Source of the DNA: Conoideocrella luteorostrata
Taxonomy: Eukaryota; Ascomycota; Sordariomycetes; Hypocreales; Clavicipitaceae
Direction of reading: 5' to 3'
Assembly (NCBI GenBank): GCA_032433595.1
Contig: JASWJB010000331.1
Span: 1 to 47,688 of the forward strand
Length of the DNA stretch: 47,688 nucleotides
Under the pieces are notes generated by a model. It ran no database searches and had not been told where the DNA came from. It worked only from the letters and a program-made list of their open reading frames with translations. Positions within the stretch are counted from its first letter, which is position 1. Each line of letters starts with the position of its first letter. Shown here piece by piece: positions 13,072-23,739 of the stretch. Position numbers and translations under genes: made by a program.

Positions 13072-14237
13072 TATATCTCCATGCGCTGGTCGCCTGCGTT
13101 CGCTGGAATGCAGCTCAACTGGGTTTTGTCGAAAACCTTCAATATTAATACAATTGACTTGTGAAAATGTCTCGGCGGAACGCGTCATTTGAAGGTGCCA
13201 TGAATTGTGCACCACCCCTGCCATGCATGTTGGCACGGCAACGCTGGAAACAGGGTGGGTGCGTAAAGCCAGCTCGGCGCAGCTTGGCGCATAATGATGG
13301 TAATTTGAGAGACCCAACTAAGTTAATATGTTACAAAGGCATAAATGGAGTAATACATCGCTCTTGGGGGAGAAGCGAGTTTGTTTTTATTGCTTCGTAT
13401 AGACTTGATTTTAGCATCTGCTAAGCACATTGAGTGAGAATGCCGATAACTTCTGAAATGCAAGTACCACGTCACTGCTCCTGACACTCGTTCCAATTGA
13501 ACTATTGAGAGAGCTCGGCGGATTGACGCATAATTCGTGGATAAGCGATGTGATATCATTGAGAGGGTCGGATTATAGTTATCTCATCAAGGACATTGAA
13601 ATTGGACAGAAATTAAAAACGCGAAATAAACATGACGTCAAAGTCTTCAGGGTAGCTTTCCTAGACGGCGGAGTGTGGAGCTGTGCGTGGTACATTCTTG
13701 TTGGCACTAGACAGTGAATTTGCAACGTGAAATGGGGAACGCGGCAATGCTCGTTCCCAAGTATTCGGTCAAGAAATAGCCTCTAATAGAATTATCTGGA
13801 ATACGTGCGGCGGCGTCGTGAAGTTAGCTTGACATTGACAGGGCGGCGTGTAGAGGTGACGGCAACTATGAGACACCGTAAAATTTGCCATATTGTGACG
13901 CTATAATCCATTTTCGAAACTGCATACGGAGTAAAGGCCATCTATATGTTCATAAGGGCTCATCAGTCTCAGCCTGTCTCTAGATTGTGCTGTTATCGTG
14001 TACGGAGTAAGTGTTTCTCGACACCAGACAGGTTTGTCGGCATTAGGGTGGACCCCTGCCGCGAATAGCCTTAGATCACGCTGAGCCGTGAACAGCCGCG
14101 CAACTGGCACATCGAATGCCCAGTCTCAAACAGATGCCGGCATCCTTTTCTTCATTTCTGTCTGCATTTTATACGCATTCGCCAATCCGCAAACTAAACT
14201 TCCCCAATAGCGCTGCGAGAGGAACAGCTAGCCCATC
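13072..14237. promoter_or_regulatory. Divergent promoter region, exgD / BCKDH E1-beta
   Basis: About 1.17 kb between two genes transcribed away from each other. It contains TACGGAGTA motifs at 13925 and 14001 and a CCAAT pentamer at 14182-14186, 52 bp before the E1-beta start. No open frame with family similarity was recognised. Confidence 0.6.
14182..14186 (+). promoter_or_regulatory. CCAAT box
   Basis: CCAAT pentamer 52 bp before the E1-beta ATG. In fungi this is the core of the Hap complex site. Chance occurrence of a pentamer is easy, so this is only suggestive. Confidence 0.3.
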
Positions 14238-15498
14238 ATGAAGCGCCAGGCTGTTCGTCAATTACGGATGGTGGCGCCGTCGAGAGTCCAACTGCCCCTC
14301 CAGATCGCTCGATGTTACTCCCAGCACCCGACAAATGCTCGATTAAATACGCCAGTAGATTATTCAAACAACCAGTTGCTGGCTCACAGCAGCAAGGGCC
14401 CAGCTTTGGGCAATAACAATGAGATTCCGCCAGAGGTGCGCAATGGTTCAACCAGGAAAATGAATATGTTCCAGGCTATCAATGATGCTTTGGGTATTTC
14501 ACTTGCCGAAGACGACTCGGTTTTGATTTTTGGCGAGGATGTTGCTTTTGGGGGAGTCTTTCGTTGCACCATGCAGCTGGCCGAAACGCATGGCGCTGAC
14601 AGAGTATTCAACACGCCATTGACGGAGCAAGGCATCATGGGCTTTGCTATCGGGTTGGCAGCACAGGGCATGCGACCAGTCGCTGAAATTCAATTCGCCG
14701 ACTACGTTTATCCTGCCTTTGATCAAATTGTCAACGAGGGCGCTAAATTACGATACCGCGAGGGAGCGACCGGCGTCCATGCGGGCTCATTAACTGTCCG
14801 TATGCCCTGCGGTGGTGTTGGTCATGGCGGCTTGTATCACTCTCAATCGCCTGAAAGTTTATTTACCCATATTCCCGGATTCCGTATCATCATGCCCAGA
14901 TCACCCATCCAAGCAAAGGGACTGTTGTTGTCGGCCATCCGAAGCAACGATCCTTGTATCTTTATGGAACCCAAAATCCTATACCGGGCGGCTGTAGAGC
15001 AGGTTCCTGAAGCTGCGTACGAGCTCCCTCTATCAAAGGCCGAGGTTGTCAAGGAGGGCAAGGACATCACCATCATATCTTACGGCCAGCCCATGTACAC
15101 CTGCTTGTCTGCAATTCAGCGCGCTGAAGAAGACTTGGGCATTTCGTGCGAGTTGATTGACTTGAGGACAGTGTACCCCTGGGATAAGGAAACCGTGTTC
15201 GCAAGTGTTAGGAAGACGGGCAGAGTCCTCGTCGTCCACGAGGCCATGGTCAACGCTGGTATTGGCGCAGAGGTGGCTGCTGCCATTCAAGAAGACCCGG
15301 ACACGTTTGTACGACTGGAAGCTCCTGTGGGCCGTGTGGCAGGCTGGAGCATTCATAGCGCCTTGATGTTTGAGAAGTTCAACGTCCCAGATGTAGCACG
15401 TAAGTTCAAATTGCTGCCTCCTCATTCTCGGATGGACCGTGGTTCTAACTATTTCATTAGGTGTTTATGAAAATATCAAGAAAAGCCTGGATTATTGA
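14238..15498 (+). CDS. 2-oxoisovalerate dehydrogenase E1 component, beta subunit (BCKDH E1b)
   Basis: Beta subunit of the thiamine-diphosphate decarboxylase of the mitochondrial branched-chain 2-oxoacid dehydrogenase complex, which degrades the keto acids of Leu, Ile and Val. Exons 14238-15399 and 15461-15498 encode 399 aa. The last intron (61 bp) is needed to reach the natural end VYENIKKSLDY; without it the frame runs into an unrelated tail. Residues 1-30 are rich in Arg with no acidic residue, and end in RCYSQ, consistent with a mitochondrial presequence. The body shows the E1-beta blocks GEDVAFGGVFRCT, FNTPLTEQGIMGFAIG, EIQFADYVYPAFDQIVNE, GHGGLYHSQSPE and EPKILYRAAVE. These fit BCKDH rather than the pyruvate dehydrogenase beta subunit. 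The alpha subunit is not in this window. Confidence 0.96.
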
Positions 15499-15958
15499 GG
15501 ATAACGGAAATAAAGTGACATGATGAAAATCATGGAAGATGGAAACTGTACATAGAGCATAGCCAGTGCGGCGTTTCATTCTCGGGTAGAAAATAATCGT
15601 CCAAAACGAGTTTCTTGAGAAATTGTCTATCTATCTATGACTACATATGGCGGCGTAGAAGAGCAGTTGCCGCAGTGTATCAACTCTTAGGCCGTGTTGA
15701 GCGTAGATCGGCTTTGTGTTTTATATGGATAAAAGGTAACTCCCCAAGTACTGCAGCCTCCGGCCGCGTATAGTAAGTTGCCAGAGCTGCTGCCCCTCAT
15801 TCTCTCATTCTGTTGCGCCCCGCACCAGGTCAAACCTCCACTCTAACCGCATTGCTGCGCCGCACCTCCTGCGTATTTGGGACCCTAGTATTGCCAGACT
15901 CCCGCTGCAGCCTTCGGTTGACAGAGAATACACACTTGTTGCGCATCCGAGCCGCATC
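15499..15958. other. Intergenic, E1-beta to capping protein alpha
   Basis: 460 bp between two plus-strand genes. Short CTAT repeats occur near 15626-15638. The part from about 15785 is C-rich and likely holds the promoter and leader of the capping-protein gene. No other feature is supported. Confidence 0.5.
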
Positions 15959-17153
15959 ATGTCGGACATTGAGACCATCTCTAGCTTTGTGGAGGGAGCT
16001 CCTCCGGGCGAGGTGAGACTTCAACTGGCGCTCCAAGCTCCGCGTCACCTAAGCTGCAGCTAACAGATCGTACAGCTCGCCGATGTCATTGCCGGTACGA
16101 ATCACTCGCGATCGGATGGATCGAGAAGTTGCTCACCACGCTGCTCATAGATATCAAGGCATTGACTCTCACTTCGCCGAACATTGTGTCCGAGCTCACG
16201 CCAGCGTTTGAAAAATACAACGAGGAGCAGCTAGCCACGGTGAAGCTGCCCGGTAGCAGCCAGCCGGTAAGATAGCTCATGCGAGATACTACGCCGGGGG
16301 AATCGCAAACTTATGTGTGCATTGTATCAAAATTAGGTTCTGGTCAGCACACACAATTCGCTCGGCGACGGACGATACTACGACGTGGAAAGTTCGTCCA
16401 GCTTCGCATTTGACCACGGCACACAGGCATGTTGGAATTCGAGCAACGCTACCGTGATTGTCAAGCGCCTAACTAGTGAATAGAAAGCTAGCTCTGTGCA
16501 GAGCCATGTTATTGAGGGCTCTCAGGTAGACTTGGTGTAAGCGTCTGAAAACTGCCTGGTTTTAGGACCGGTCAGTGGAATCGTTGAAACTGACAAGCTA
16601 ACTAGGAAATCAACGTTGAAGAGCCTCGGAGCATACGTGAAGGAACACTTCCCAAGCGCTGCCTTCGGTACATATCCCATCGAGTCTGATTCAAAGATCG
16701 CCATTGCCATTGTCGCAAACAAATACAGTCCCAATAACTTCTGGTAGGCAACATCCGCGTCTCTCCATATGCGCATGATTGGTAGCTGACATATGCAATC
16801 ATAGGAACGGACGATGGCGGTCGCTGTATGTTTTCGACCCTGCTTCTGGAAGCCTGGAAGGATCTATCAAGGTTGATGTGCACTACTACGAAGATGGCAA
16901 CGTCCGTCTGCTCACGAACAAGCCAGTGACGGCTTCCGTTTCATCAGGAACCGGCGCAGGGATCACCAAGGAGATTTCCGCCACAGAAAAGAAGTATCAG
17001 GAGGAACTGAACAAGAGCTTCGTCAGCTTGAGTGAAGGTGCATTCAAGGGTCTGCGAAGACAACTGCCGGTGACGAGACAGAAGATTGAGTGGGACAAGG
17101 TGACGAGCTACAGATTGGGACAGGACATTGGTGGAGGCAGTTCCAAGCGATAA
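15959..17153 (+). CDS. CAP1: F-actin capping protein, alpha subunit
   Basis: Alpha subunit of the heterodimer that caps actin barbed ends. Seven exons: 15959-16012, 16076-16094, 16151-16266, 16337-16426, 16484-16536, 16606-16743 and 16805-17153, giving 272 aa, the normal family length. The N-terminus SSFVEGAPPGELADVIADIKAL, the central LATVKLPG and DHGTQKASSV, SPNNFWNGRWRSLY and VDVHYYEDGNVRL are diagnostic blocks. Exon 2 is only 19 nt. The join between exons 4 and 5 requires a GC donor (CAG followed by GCATGT) and an AG acceptor preceded by CTAAC; that join gives an uninterrupted family match, while no GT donor nearby does. All other introns are GT-AG. The C-terminal part, which in the family contacts actin, is intact. 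Confidence 0.95.
16427..16483 (+). other. Non-canonical GC-AG intron
   Basis: 57-bp intron within the capping-protein alpha gene. The donor is GCATGT after CAG, the branch site CTAAC lies near 16469-16473, and the acceptor is TAG. Removing it keeps phase 0 and joins FDHGTQ to KASSVQ, as expected for the family. Confidence 0.8.
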
Positions 17154-18047
17154 GTTTAAGAGATAGACCAGACGGATAAGGACAAGCCGGTGTCAGACAC
17201 ATTGCATGCAGGCGTGATAGCAAGTTAAGACTACGGAGTAAAAATGGCTTCATTCGAGCACAGTAAGATTTTAAAGAGAAATGATAGGTTGGCCATCTCT
17301 TGGTGCGTGACTGATAGACATTAGGTTTAGCTGCTGGACTGGATTTTAGCGAACAGCAAATAAAAACGTACCAAGTGGTGGTATGTAATATCAAGTGTGT
17401 GGTGGTGCAGGCTGGATGGACAGCGGAGAAGGCTCGGTCGGTATTCGGCAAGAGGCGACGTGATCTACGGAGCAAAGACCACCTGTCTGTCCACCACTCC
17501 ACGTTACGACAATGAAAATCTGGGGGGAATGGGAAAGGGTTAGGTAAAAGATATTCACACCATTTGGACATATGCTGTGGGCTGCGTTGGACAACCCGTT
17601 ATCTGCAGGACAGTAGTTATTTGTCACACATCCGTAGGTCTGTTGGCAAATGCTCTGGGCGAGAAAGGACCTTTGCCACCCGCGATGGTTCATGTTAAGT
17701 ATTGTACGCAATTAAGTGCTTCGGATCGCGATCTTGTGTGAATAGCACTCTATACTGTTACTGCGCGGTAGCCATACGCGGCATGAAATATAGTTACTAT
17801 GGAGACAGCATAAAGAAGAAAAATTTGTCATTTCAGACCAACAAATAGACTTCGGAACAGATGGGGTGGGGTCGGTAGCACGGGAAGTACAAGTCGGCCG
17901 TGGCGGGTTGGGCGGTATCCTGTTTGGATATCTTCACGGCGATGTGCACAAGCGGGCTGCATGTGGCTGTATTGAGGGACTTGGAGAGTGACTATGTGGA
18001 TTGATTGACGCACAGAAAAAGTCCGGGATAGTGTTGTTGTCACCACT

Positions 18048-18089
18048 GTACGGAGTACGGAGCGCAAGTACGGACGGAGTACTCCGTAT
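18048..18089. repeat. TACGGAGTA motif cluster with 14-bp palindrome
   Basis: Several overlapping forms of the dispersed motif. The part ACGGAGTACTCCGT at 18074-18087 is a perfect 14-bp palindrome made of two halves head to head. Confidence 0.85.
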
Positions 18090-18229
18090 AGCGAAGAAAA
18101 ATATGTCTGGTTCTTTGCAACATGTGAGGGCCAAGCATGTGTTTCTGAACTCCGTAAAGTCGGTAGCAAAAAATGTTTCAGGCGCCTCGTCGTCGCTTAT
18201 AAAAAGGAACCCCGGAGTAACTTATCGCG

Positions 18230-18230
<1 letters not shown>

Positions 18231-18265
<35 letters not shown>

Positions 18266-18266
18266 C
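18231..18266. repeat. (CTGC)9 microsatellite
   Basis: Nine tandem CTGC units, 725 bp upstream of the cytochrome b5 start and 24 bp after the TATA-like sequence at 18196-18207. Confidence 0.95.
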
Positions 18267-18990
18267 TTGCGCGTGTTTTTGGTGCCTGTGCCCATGCCTG
18301 CGCCTGTGCTTGTCAGGTGCCTAAGACGTGACAGCAATCATGGCTGACCGGGATGGCGCTCCAACTAACTAACTAACCCACGACGCAAGTCGTCATCAGT
18401 ACCGGGTAGGTTCCAGTGCATCTACTCAGCAGGGTGGGGAGTTGCTAACGAATCAACAGCGTCGAGCAGTAATTTTGTCAATGGCCATTGGCTGTGCGTG
18501 TGCTGCCATGGACCCTCCGTCTTGGTCGGAAGTTCAGAGGCCGGGTGGTCCCAGAATAACAGGAGCAGCGCGAGTTGCGGGCCAGTACAGGCTGTATGCT
18601 GGCCCAGCACCCGCTGAACGCCCCTTTCATGTTGGGGGGAAATAGGGATGGGGCACCCATCGCCCCAGTGAGACAGCGACCCTTTCAGATGACAAGACCC
18701 CGGTTTGCCCAGCACCGAACAATCTTTTCATCCGGGGGGGCGCGGTCGCATCAAGAGTGCCCGTGCGATAGCCGGTACTCCTGGACACTTGTTTCTCTCG
18801 TCTTCTATCCACATCATTGCTTACAGTCCCTTTCTTCTTTTCTTACTCCGCTTCGTCCCCAAGCCTCTAGATCTTGCACTCGTGCGCATTCACGGCGTTG
18901 TAATCATCTGTTATTTCTCTCTGGATCTAGACTGTCATCTCTCATTGCGTTCAGTTCGCTCTAGCTTCTGCGCCATCACACTCTCTCACC

Positions 18991-19677
18991 ATGTCTTCCA
19001 CCGTCGAGCTTAGCTACCAGGATGTTGCCGAACACAACACCAAGAAGGATATCTATGTTGTGATTCACGATAAGATTTACGACTGCACTCAGTTCGTTGA
19101 CGAGCACCCGTACGTAGTTTGATTTGTTTGCTGAGGCTGCCCCTTTCGCCTCTTCCCCATGTATTGCCTGCTCCGCTTGACCAATTTATGGTTCCGGAAT
19201 GCGCGCCGGGGAGAAATGAGAGCCAGCATAGCTCTTAAAATATGCCTCTAACATGGTAAACTTGAAGCTAACAATCCGGCTGTAGTGGCGGTGAGGAGGT
19301 TCTGCTCGATTGCGCTGGCCAGGATGCTACCGAGGCTTTCGAGGATGTTGGTCACAGCGACGAGGCCCGCGAGACCCTCGACAAGATTCAGGTTGGTGTC
19401 CTGAAGCGACAGGTGAGTTACACGCAGAAAGAGTTACTCTCTCTCAACTTTAATTTTTAACTGTCAAAATACGATTCTGACCGATTCCTCCTCTCAGCCC
19501 GGCGACCCTGCCCCCAAGACCTCCGCTCCTACTACCTCCGGTTCCTCCTCCAGCAGCAGCGACAGCACCGGTGTCGGCATTGGCGTCTACTTCATCATCC
19601 TTGTCGGCGGTGCCTTGGGCTACTTCGCCTTCCAGTACATGGCTAAACAAGAACAGGCCAAGAACGGCGCCGCCTAA
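18991..19677 (+). CDS. CYB5: Cytochrome b5, tail-anchored to the ER
   Basis: Heme electron carrier that supplies desaturases, hydroxylases and P450s at the ER surface. Exons 18991-19109, 19286-19412 and 19498-19677 encode 141 aa. The heme-binding fold occupies about residues 5-80; the axial ligands are H39 in HPGG, split by intron 1, and H63 in VGHSDEA. A Pro/Ser/Thr-rich linker follows at about 84-103, then a single hydrophobic segment at about 107-130 and a short charged end ([11 protein letters not shown]), the layout of a tail-anchored ER protein. GC-ending codons dominate in the last exon, consistent with strong expression. The intron ends are canonical. Confidence 0.96.
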
Positions 19678-20440
19678 GCGGACTACAAGGTGCTGCAACT
19701 TATTATTTCTTGCAACAAAAGGGAATTGGTGTTATTCAAAAGAGCGGTGCAATGAAGTGTTTGGGGGTGATGCAATCAATGTATAGGTGTCATACAAGAT
19801 GTGGCGGGTGCGGAACAGGGAAGTCCCATTGAGGCGCAGAGCATTTATCAAGACTTCGCGACGGCTTGGAAGGTTTGGCGCTGCGAATGGGCAGAGGGAT
19901 ATTTTGGTCTCCCGGCATTATGCTGTCTTAGAAGCTGGGAGTATATTTTACGTGGTTACTGTTAGATGTTGTCTTCAAGACAAATCTTCTATATAGATGA
20001 GAGTTCTTATTTTGTAATGAACATTGATTACTCTGTTTGATGCTGCAGCATGCATTGTGGGTAACCGAGGAGCCCTTTCGAAATGCGTCGGAAATTACAG
20101 AGGAAGACCTCAATGCCGGAATGAAATGAAATTCACAGAGCGGTCGTCGAGAGACCATGTGCCAACATTCAAACCACAGCAAGGTACGGACGGAGTATTG
20201 TAGGCTGCCAATGGCACACACACAATCACATGCCACTAAACGGTGCTGCATTAACTAGAGATCAGCAACGTAATTAATACGTACGCAGCTTGCGAATTAA
20301 TTCGTAGTCTAGCCGCGAACTCAAAAGACCCAGCTAGGCTGCTTTGTGGTCTTCTTGCGAACTCCACGCGAGGGGGCGCCAAGCAGCGGCTCAATAAGAT
20401 TGCCTTGATGTTTCCAGCCTGCAGGAGAGCCTCGTTGATT

Positions 20441-20476
20441 CCTTGAATTCCTTGAGTCCTTGAGTCCTTGAGTCCT
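20441..20476. repeat. Tandem CCTTGAGT octamer
   Basis: Three exact CCTTGAGT units preceded by one diverged unit (CCTTGAATT) and followed by a partial unit. No associated gene. Confidence 0.85.
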
Positions 20477-20906
20477 CGCTTGGAGCGTGCCGGGTGGTAA
20501 CTGATTCATGTTTTGAAGTCGACCCATACTCTCGCAGATCACTGGCGAACTAGTTAGGAAATCGGGTGTCTTCTTGACGAGATATGTGAATGCTGTTCGG
20601 AGTGTTGGATAACTAGCTAGCCGGCTGGTGCTGACGAGTGTCCTGAAGTACAGCCCACGTTGCCAAACATATTTCGTCGTGCATCAAATAGTAAGGGAAA
20701 CGAGTGGTTTTCGAGCACCGAAGAACGAACAGCAAGCACCGAGCGCGAGAATTATCAGTATTGTAAAAGGGTTTATTTTCCCCCATTAGTCTGATCTTGC
20801 ATGGTTCGTACCTGCATGCTTCTGGAAGAGTTGCAATTATCTCTGTGAAAGTAGTTGGTTATTTTAAGCTCACAATCAGAAGCAAGTGGAGGCTTACTTC
20901 GACCGG

Positions 20907-20911
20907 CCAAT
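20907..20911 (+). promoter_or_regulatory. CCAAT box of the TFIIE beta gene
   Basis: CCAAT in the favoured context CCAATCA, about 209 bp before the TFIIE beta ATG and in the sense orientation. A probable Hap-complex site by family knowledge; binding is inferred. Confidence 0.4.
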
Positions 20912-21010
20912 CACAGCCCCCCCTCCATGCTGTGAGTGACAGCATTGAAACCTAAAACCTCCAAAAACCTCCAAAAACTAGCACATCACCGAACCGTCAA
21001 CCGGCTTCTT

Positions 21011-21014
<4 letters not shown>

Positions 21015-21051
<37 letters not shown>
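21015..21051. repeat. (CT)18 microsatellite in TFIIE beta leader
   Basis: Uninterrupted CT dinucleotide run ending 68 bp before the TFIIE beta ATG. It reads as pyrimidines on the sense strand, as is common around fungal transcription starts. Confidence 0.95.
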
Positions 21052-21054
<3 letters not shown>

Positions 21055-21119
21055 CGGCGCGCCGACGTCCCACCACAGCACGCCGCCAAACCAAACCCAT
21101 AACCGTAATCCACACGGCC

Positions 21120-22025
21120 ATGTCGTCCTATCTCGAAAAGCAGTCGTCCGCCTTCCGCGGCACGCTCGCCTCGGCGGCAGCCAAGCTCTCCAACCCGAGC
21201 AGCACCTCCGCCGGCAAGGCGACCTCCCTGGCGCCGCCGTCGCCGTCCCCCTCCGCCGCCTCGGACAGCACCACCCCGACAGCCAAGCGGAAACGCGACC
21301 TGGCGCCCGAGGTGCCCTTCTCGCAGCCCCAGCTGACGGGCTACGGCGCCGAGGTGAAGACCCAAATGGCCTTTGCGGTGGAGTATCTCAAGAAGAAGGG
21401 CGACGCCAAGCTCATGACCGACATCATCGACCATCTCAGCCTGCGCGCCTACTCGGATGACCACAGGCGCGAGCTGATGGAAGGGCTCCGGGGCCACCCG
21501 CGCGTGGACTGGAGGCCCGACGGCTCGCTGAGCGAACAGACCTGGAGAACGGGCACGTACGCCTACCGCCCTGTGATCCGGAACGTCAAAGACGGGACCT
21601 CGCTGCTGGCGTATCTGCAGCGCAAGACGGACGCTTCGGGCGTTTCGGTCAAGGACCTTAAGGACGGCTGGCCCGACTGCGAAGAGACGCTCGCTAGCCT
21701 GGAGAAGCAGCACAAGATCCTGGTGGTGCGTACTAAGAAGGATAATTTCCCGCGCTTCGTCTGGGCGGATGACTCGTCGTTGCACCATTCCGTGCAGCCA
21801 GAGTTCCAGGTCATGTGGCATAGGGTTCCGATCCCCAGCGTGGAGGACATGCATCGCAAGCTGGTCAACGTGGGACAGAAACCGACAAGCGAAGACCCCC
21901 TCAAGATACAGCAGGCGGCGAACAAGCCCAAGACCCAGAAGAAGAGGGCGAGCAAGAGGACTGGCAAGGCGACTAATGTGCACATGCAGCATTTGATGCA
22001 GGATTATAGTCATATCAGGAGGTGA
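21120..22025 (+). CDS. TFA2: Transcription initiation factor IIE, beta subunit
   Basis: Small subunit of TFIIE, which recruits and regulates TFIIH in the RNA polymerase II preinitiation complex. A single exon encodes 301 aa. Residues 1-65 are a Ser/Pro/Ala-rich low-complexity tail with a basic patch (TAKRKRD). From about 70 to 215 come the tandem winged-helix segments, with recognisable blocks TQMAFAVEYLKKKG, LMTDIIDHL, LRGHPRVDWRPDG, TYAYRPVIRNVKDGTSLLAYL and KDGWPDC. The C-terminal 60 residues are rich in Lys and Arg (PKTQKKRASKRTGK) and end in a helix-like HMQHLMQDYSHIRR. The length is normal for the family. A long antisense frame exists because the gene is GC-rich; it has no family signature. 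Confidence 0.95.
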   Translation: MSSYLEKQSSAFRGTLASAAAKLSNPSSTSAGKATSLAPPSPSPSAASDSTTPTAKRKRDLAPEVPFSQPQLTGYGAEVKTQMAFAVEYLKKKGDAKLMTDIIDHLSLRAYSDDHRRELMEGLRGHPRVDWRPDGSLSEQTWRTGTYAYRPVIRNVKDGTSLLAYLQRKTDASGVSVKDLKDGWPDCEETLASLEKQHKILVVRTKKDNFPRFVWADDSSLHHSVQPEFQVMWHRVPIPSVEDMHRKLVNVGQKPTSEDPLKIQQAANKPKTQKKRASKRTGKATNVHMQHLMQDYSHIRR

Positions 22026-22889
22026 TGTGACCGAGGGAGTCCGGGGTAAAAAAAAAAAAAATTCAAGGCAGCGGAGTTTCCACATATACAATATGTGAAG
22101 GGGACGGCGTCTCTCCTTTTTGATAATTGTACTTCACGGTTGCTTTGATGGGTTGGGTGGTTTGGGCGTGTTGGACTAACGGCGTCACACGGGTTTTCTT
22201 GTTCTTTTTCTTGATTTTGGCCACCTCTGGTTCCTGTAGGCGACAACAAGACTTGACAGCATTAGGTTTAGCAAAGCGAGTAACAAGGGGGAACGGGGCG
22301 GACGACTTCAAAATTAGCATACATGGCGTTTTGGGCATCACGAATCTGACAATCGTGGCAGGGCATACAGGTACCTTGCTTTTTTCTGAACTGTACTAGA
22401 ATCATACAGTAAATCACGTAAAATTCATCACATGCAACTTTTCTCGCTGGTCATGATTTTCATTTTGCTCCCTGCTAGAAGGGATGTGCGTTGCGGCGTC
22501 CCTGCTACTGTCAGAATGCTTGTAATCGACAAATGCCCGCATAGATCTAGTCCTGCCACTCGCAGATAACGGTGTAGTTTGCCATAAAGAACGCAAGAAC
22601 GAAAGAACGGAAAAAAAAAGGAGGAAGAAACATGCCGCCCTTTGTGTGTATTGCTTGCTATCCGTCTCCCTGTTTCCTGCTCGCGCTCGCTAACCCAAGT
22701 CGTTTAACTATCCCTCCTCCCCCTTTTCCATCGGCGGGTATAAGTGTCAGCATCAGCGTCAGTCTATAACCGTCTTCTCGTGTATCATTGTGTGTTGAAC
22801 TAAGTAATAGCAAATGTCATTAGCATTGCGTTGCGGCCTAGCCCACCCCTTTATCATCATTATCGTCGTCGTCATCATCGTAACCATGC
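22026..22889. other. Convergent intergenic region
   Basis: 864 bp between the 3' ends of the TFIIE beta gene (plus) and the DsbA-like gene (minus). A 14-base A run at 22048-22061 lies just after the TFIIE beta stop. No gene seen. Confidence 0.6.
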
Positions 22890-23739
22890 TCATGTCTTGA
22901 ATCCACCCACGATATCTGCATTCTCATTCCATATCTTCTTGAACAGCTGCTCAAATACCTCTTTTTCCTGGTACCCGCCCACCTTGTACTTGCCTAGCAC
23001 GGTGACACAGGGAACCGCCTCCACCCCCCTCTCCTCCACCGCCTCCTCAACCTCCTGGTCCACAAAGCGCCCATTGTCGCTGTTCCGAAGGTCAAAACGC
23101 ACCACGTCCGGAGGCAGACCGGCAGCCTCGCTTCCCAGACCCACGAGAAACTCTTCGTCAGAGATATCCTTCCCGAGCAGGAAGTGGCCGCGGAAAAGAC
23201 CCTCCACAACGCGTGCCTGGGCTGCTGGTCCACAGCGTCGAAGGGTGTTTGCGATCAAGACCTGCGAGGCGTGCGAGGGGCCCGTTATGCCAGTGATGGA
23301 AAACCCGACGCCATACTTTTCGCCGACGGCACGCACACGGTCCAGTTGGGCTTGAAATTTCCCGGGACCTCCTGACCATTCGTCGTACAGAGTAATCTTG
23401 TCGCATCCTGGGAATTTTTGATTAGTTGTGTATTTTTTTTATTCTCTTTAGGAAGTTGCCTTGTATCATGAAAAGCCAAAACACATGTCTGAATATCAAC
23501 TTGGCTCCGCATCAGAAGGGAGAGGAGGATAGGTGGTGTATATGCCTACTTGTTTTCAAGAGCGGATTTAGACAAAATGACCGCCACACAACTTCAAACT
23601 CAACCTCGGGATGCTGACGCTCAAATGCCTTCATGGCCGCTTCGAGGCTATGTTTCTCGATCCAACACCATGGACACAGAGAATCTGAGAAGACTTCGAT
23701 AGGAATGAGCAGCCTGTGAGGCCGGTTCCGGGGTGCCAT
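22890..23739 (-). CDS. DsbA/FrnE-like thioredoxin-fold oxidoreductase
   Basis: Member of the DsbA-like family that includes FrnE and 2-hydroxychromene-2-carboxylate isomerase-type proteins; the substrate is not known. Exons 23739-23550 and 23407-22890 give 235 aa. A CPWC redox motif is at residues 22-25 after the first beta strand (IPIEVFSDSL). A helical insertion follows (GEKYGVGFSITG, ANTLRRCG, LFRGHFLLGKDISDEEFL), and the strand near VEAVPCVTVLGKYKVGG carries the cis-proline expected by the active site. Two in-frame ATGs lie upstream, at 23859 and 23820; the latter would add an Arg-rich 27-residue extension that could be a mitochondrial presequence. I prefer 23739 because it matches the usual start close to the first strand. 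Confidence 0.88.

Larger units (their letters stand above)
17154..18990. other. Intergenic, capping protein alpha to cytochrome b5
   Basis: 1.8 kb with no recognised gene; it holds the 3' flank of the capping gene and the promoter and leader of cytochrome b5. It contains TACGGAGTA at 17232, a motif cluster at 18048-18089, a TATA-like CTTATAAAAAGG at 18196-18207, a GCCT tetranucleotide repeat at 18231-18266, and a pyrimidine-rich tract at about 18786-18850. Confidence 0.6.
19678..21119. other. Intergenic, cytochrome b5 to TFIIE beta
   Basis: 1.4 kb without a supported gene. It holds a tandem octamer at 20441-20476, a CCAATCA box at 20907-20913 and a CT microsatellite at 21015-21051, the last two in the TFIIE beta promoter or leader. 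Confidence 0.6.

Noticed and set aside
21012..22091. 359-codon minus-strand open frame opposite the TFIIE beta gene
   Set aside because: It is antisense to a clearly conserved gene, arises from high GC content and the CT repeat, and has no recognisable domain.
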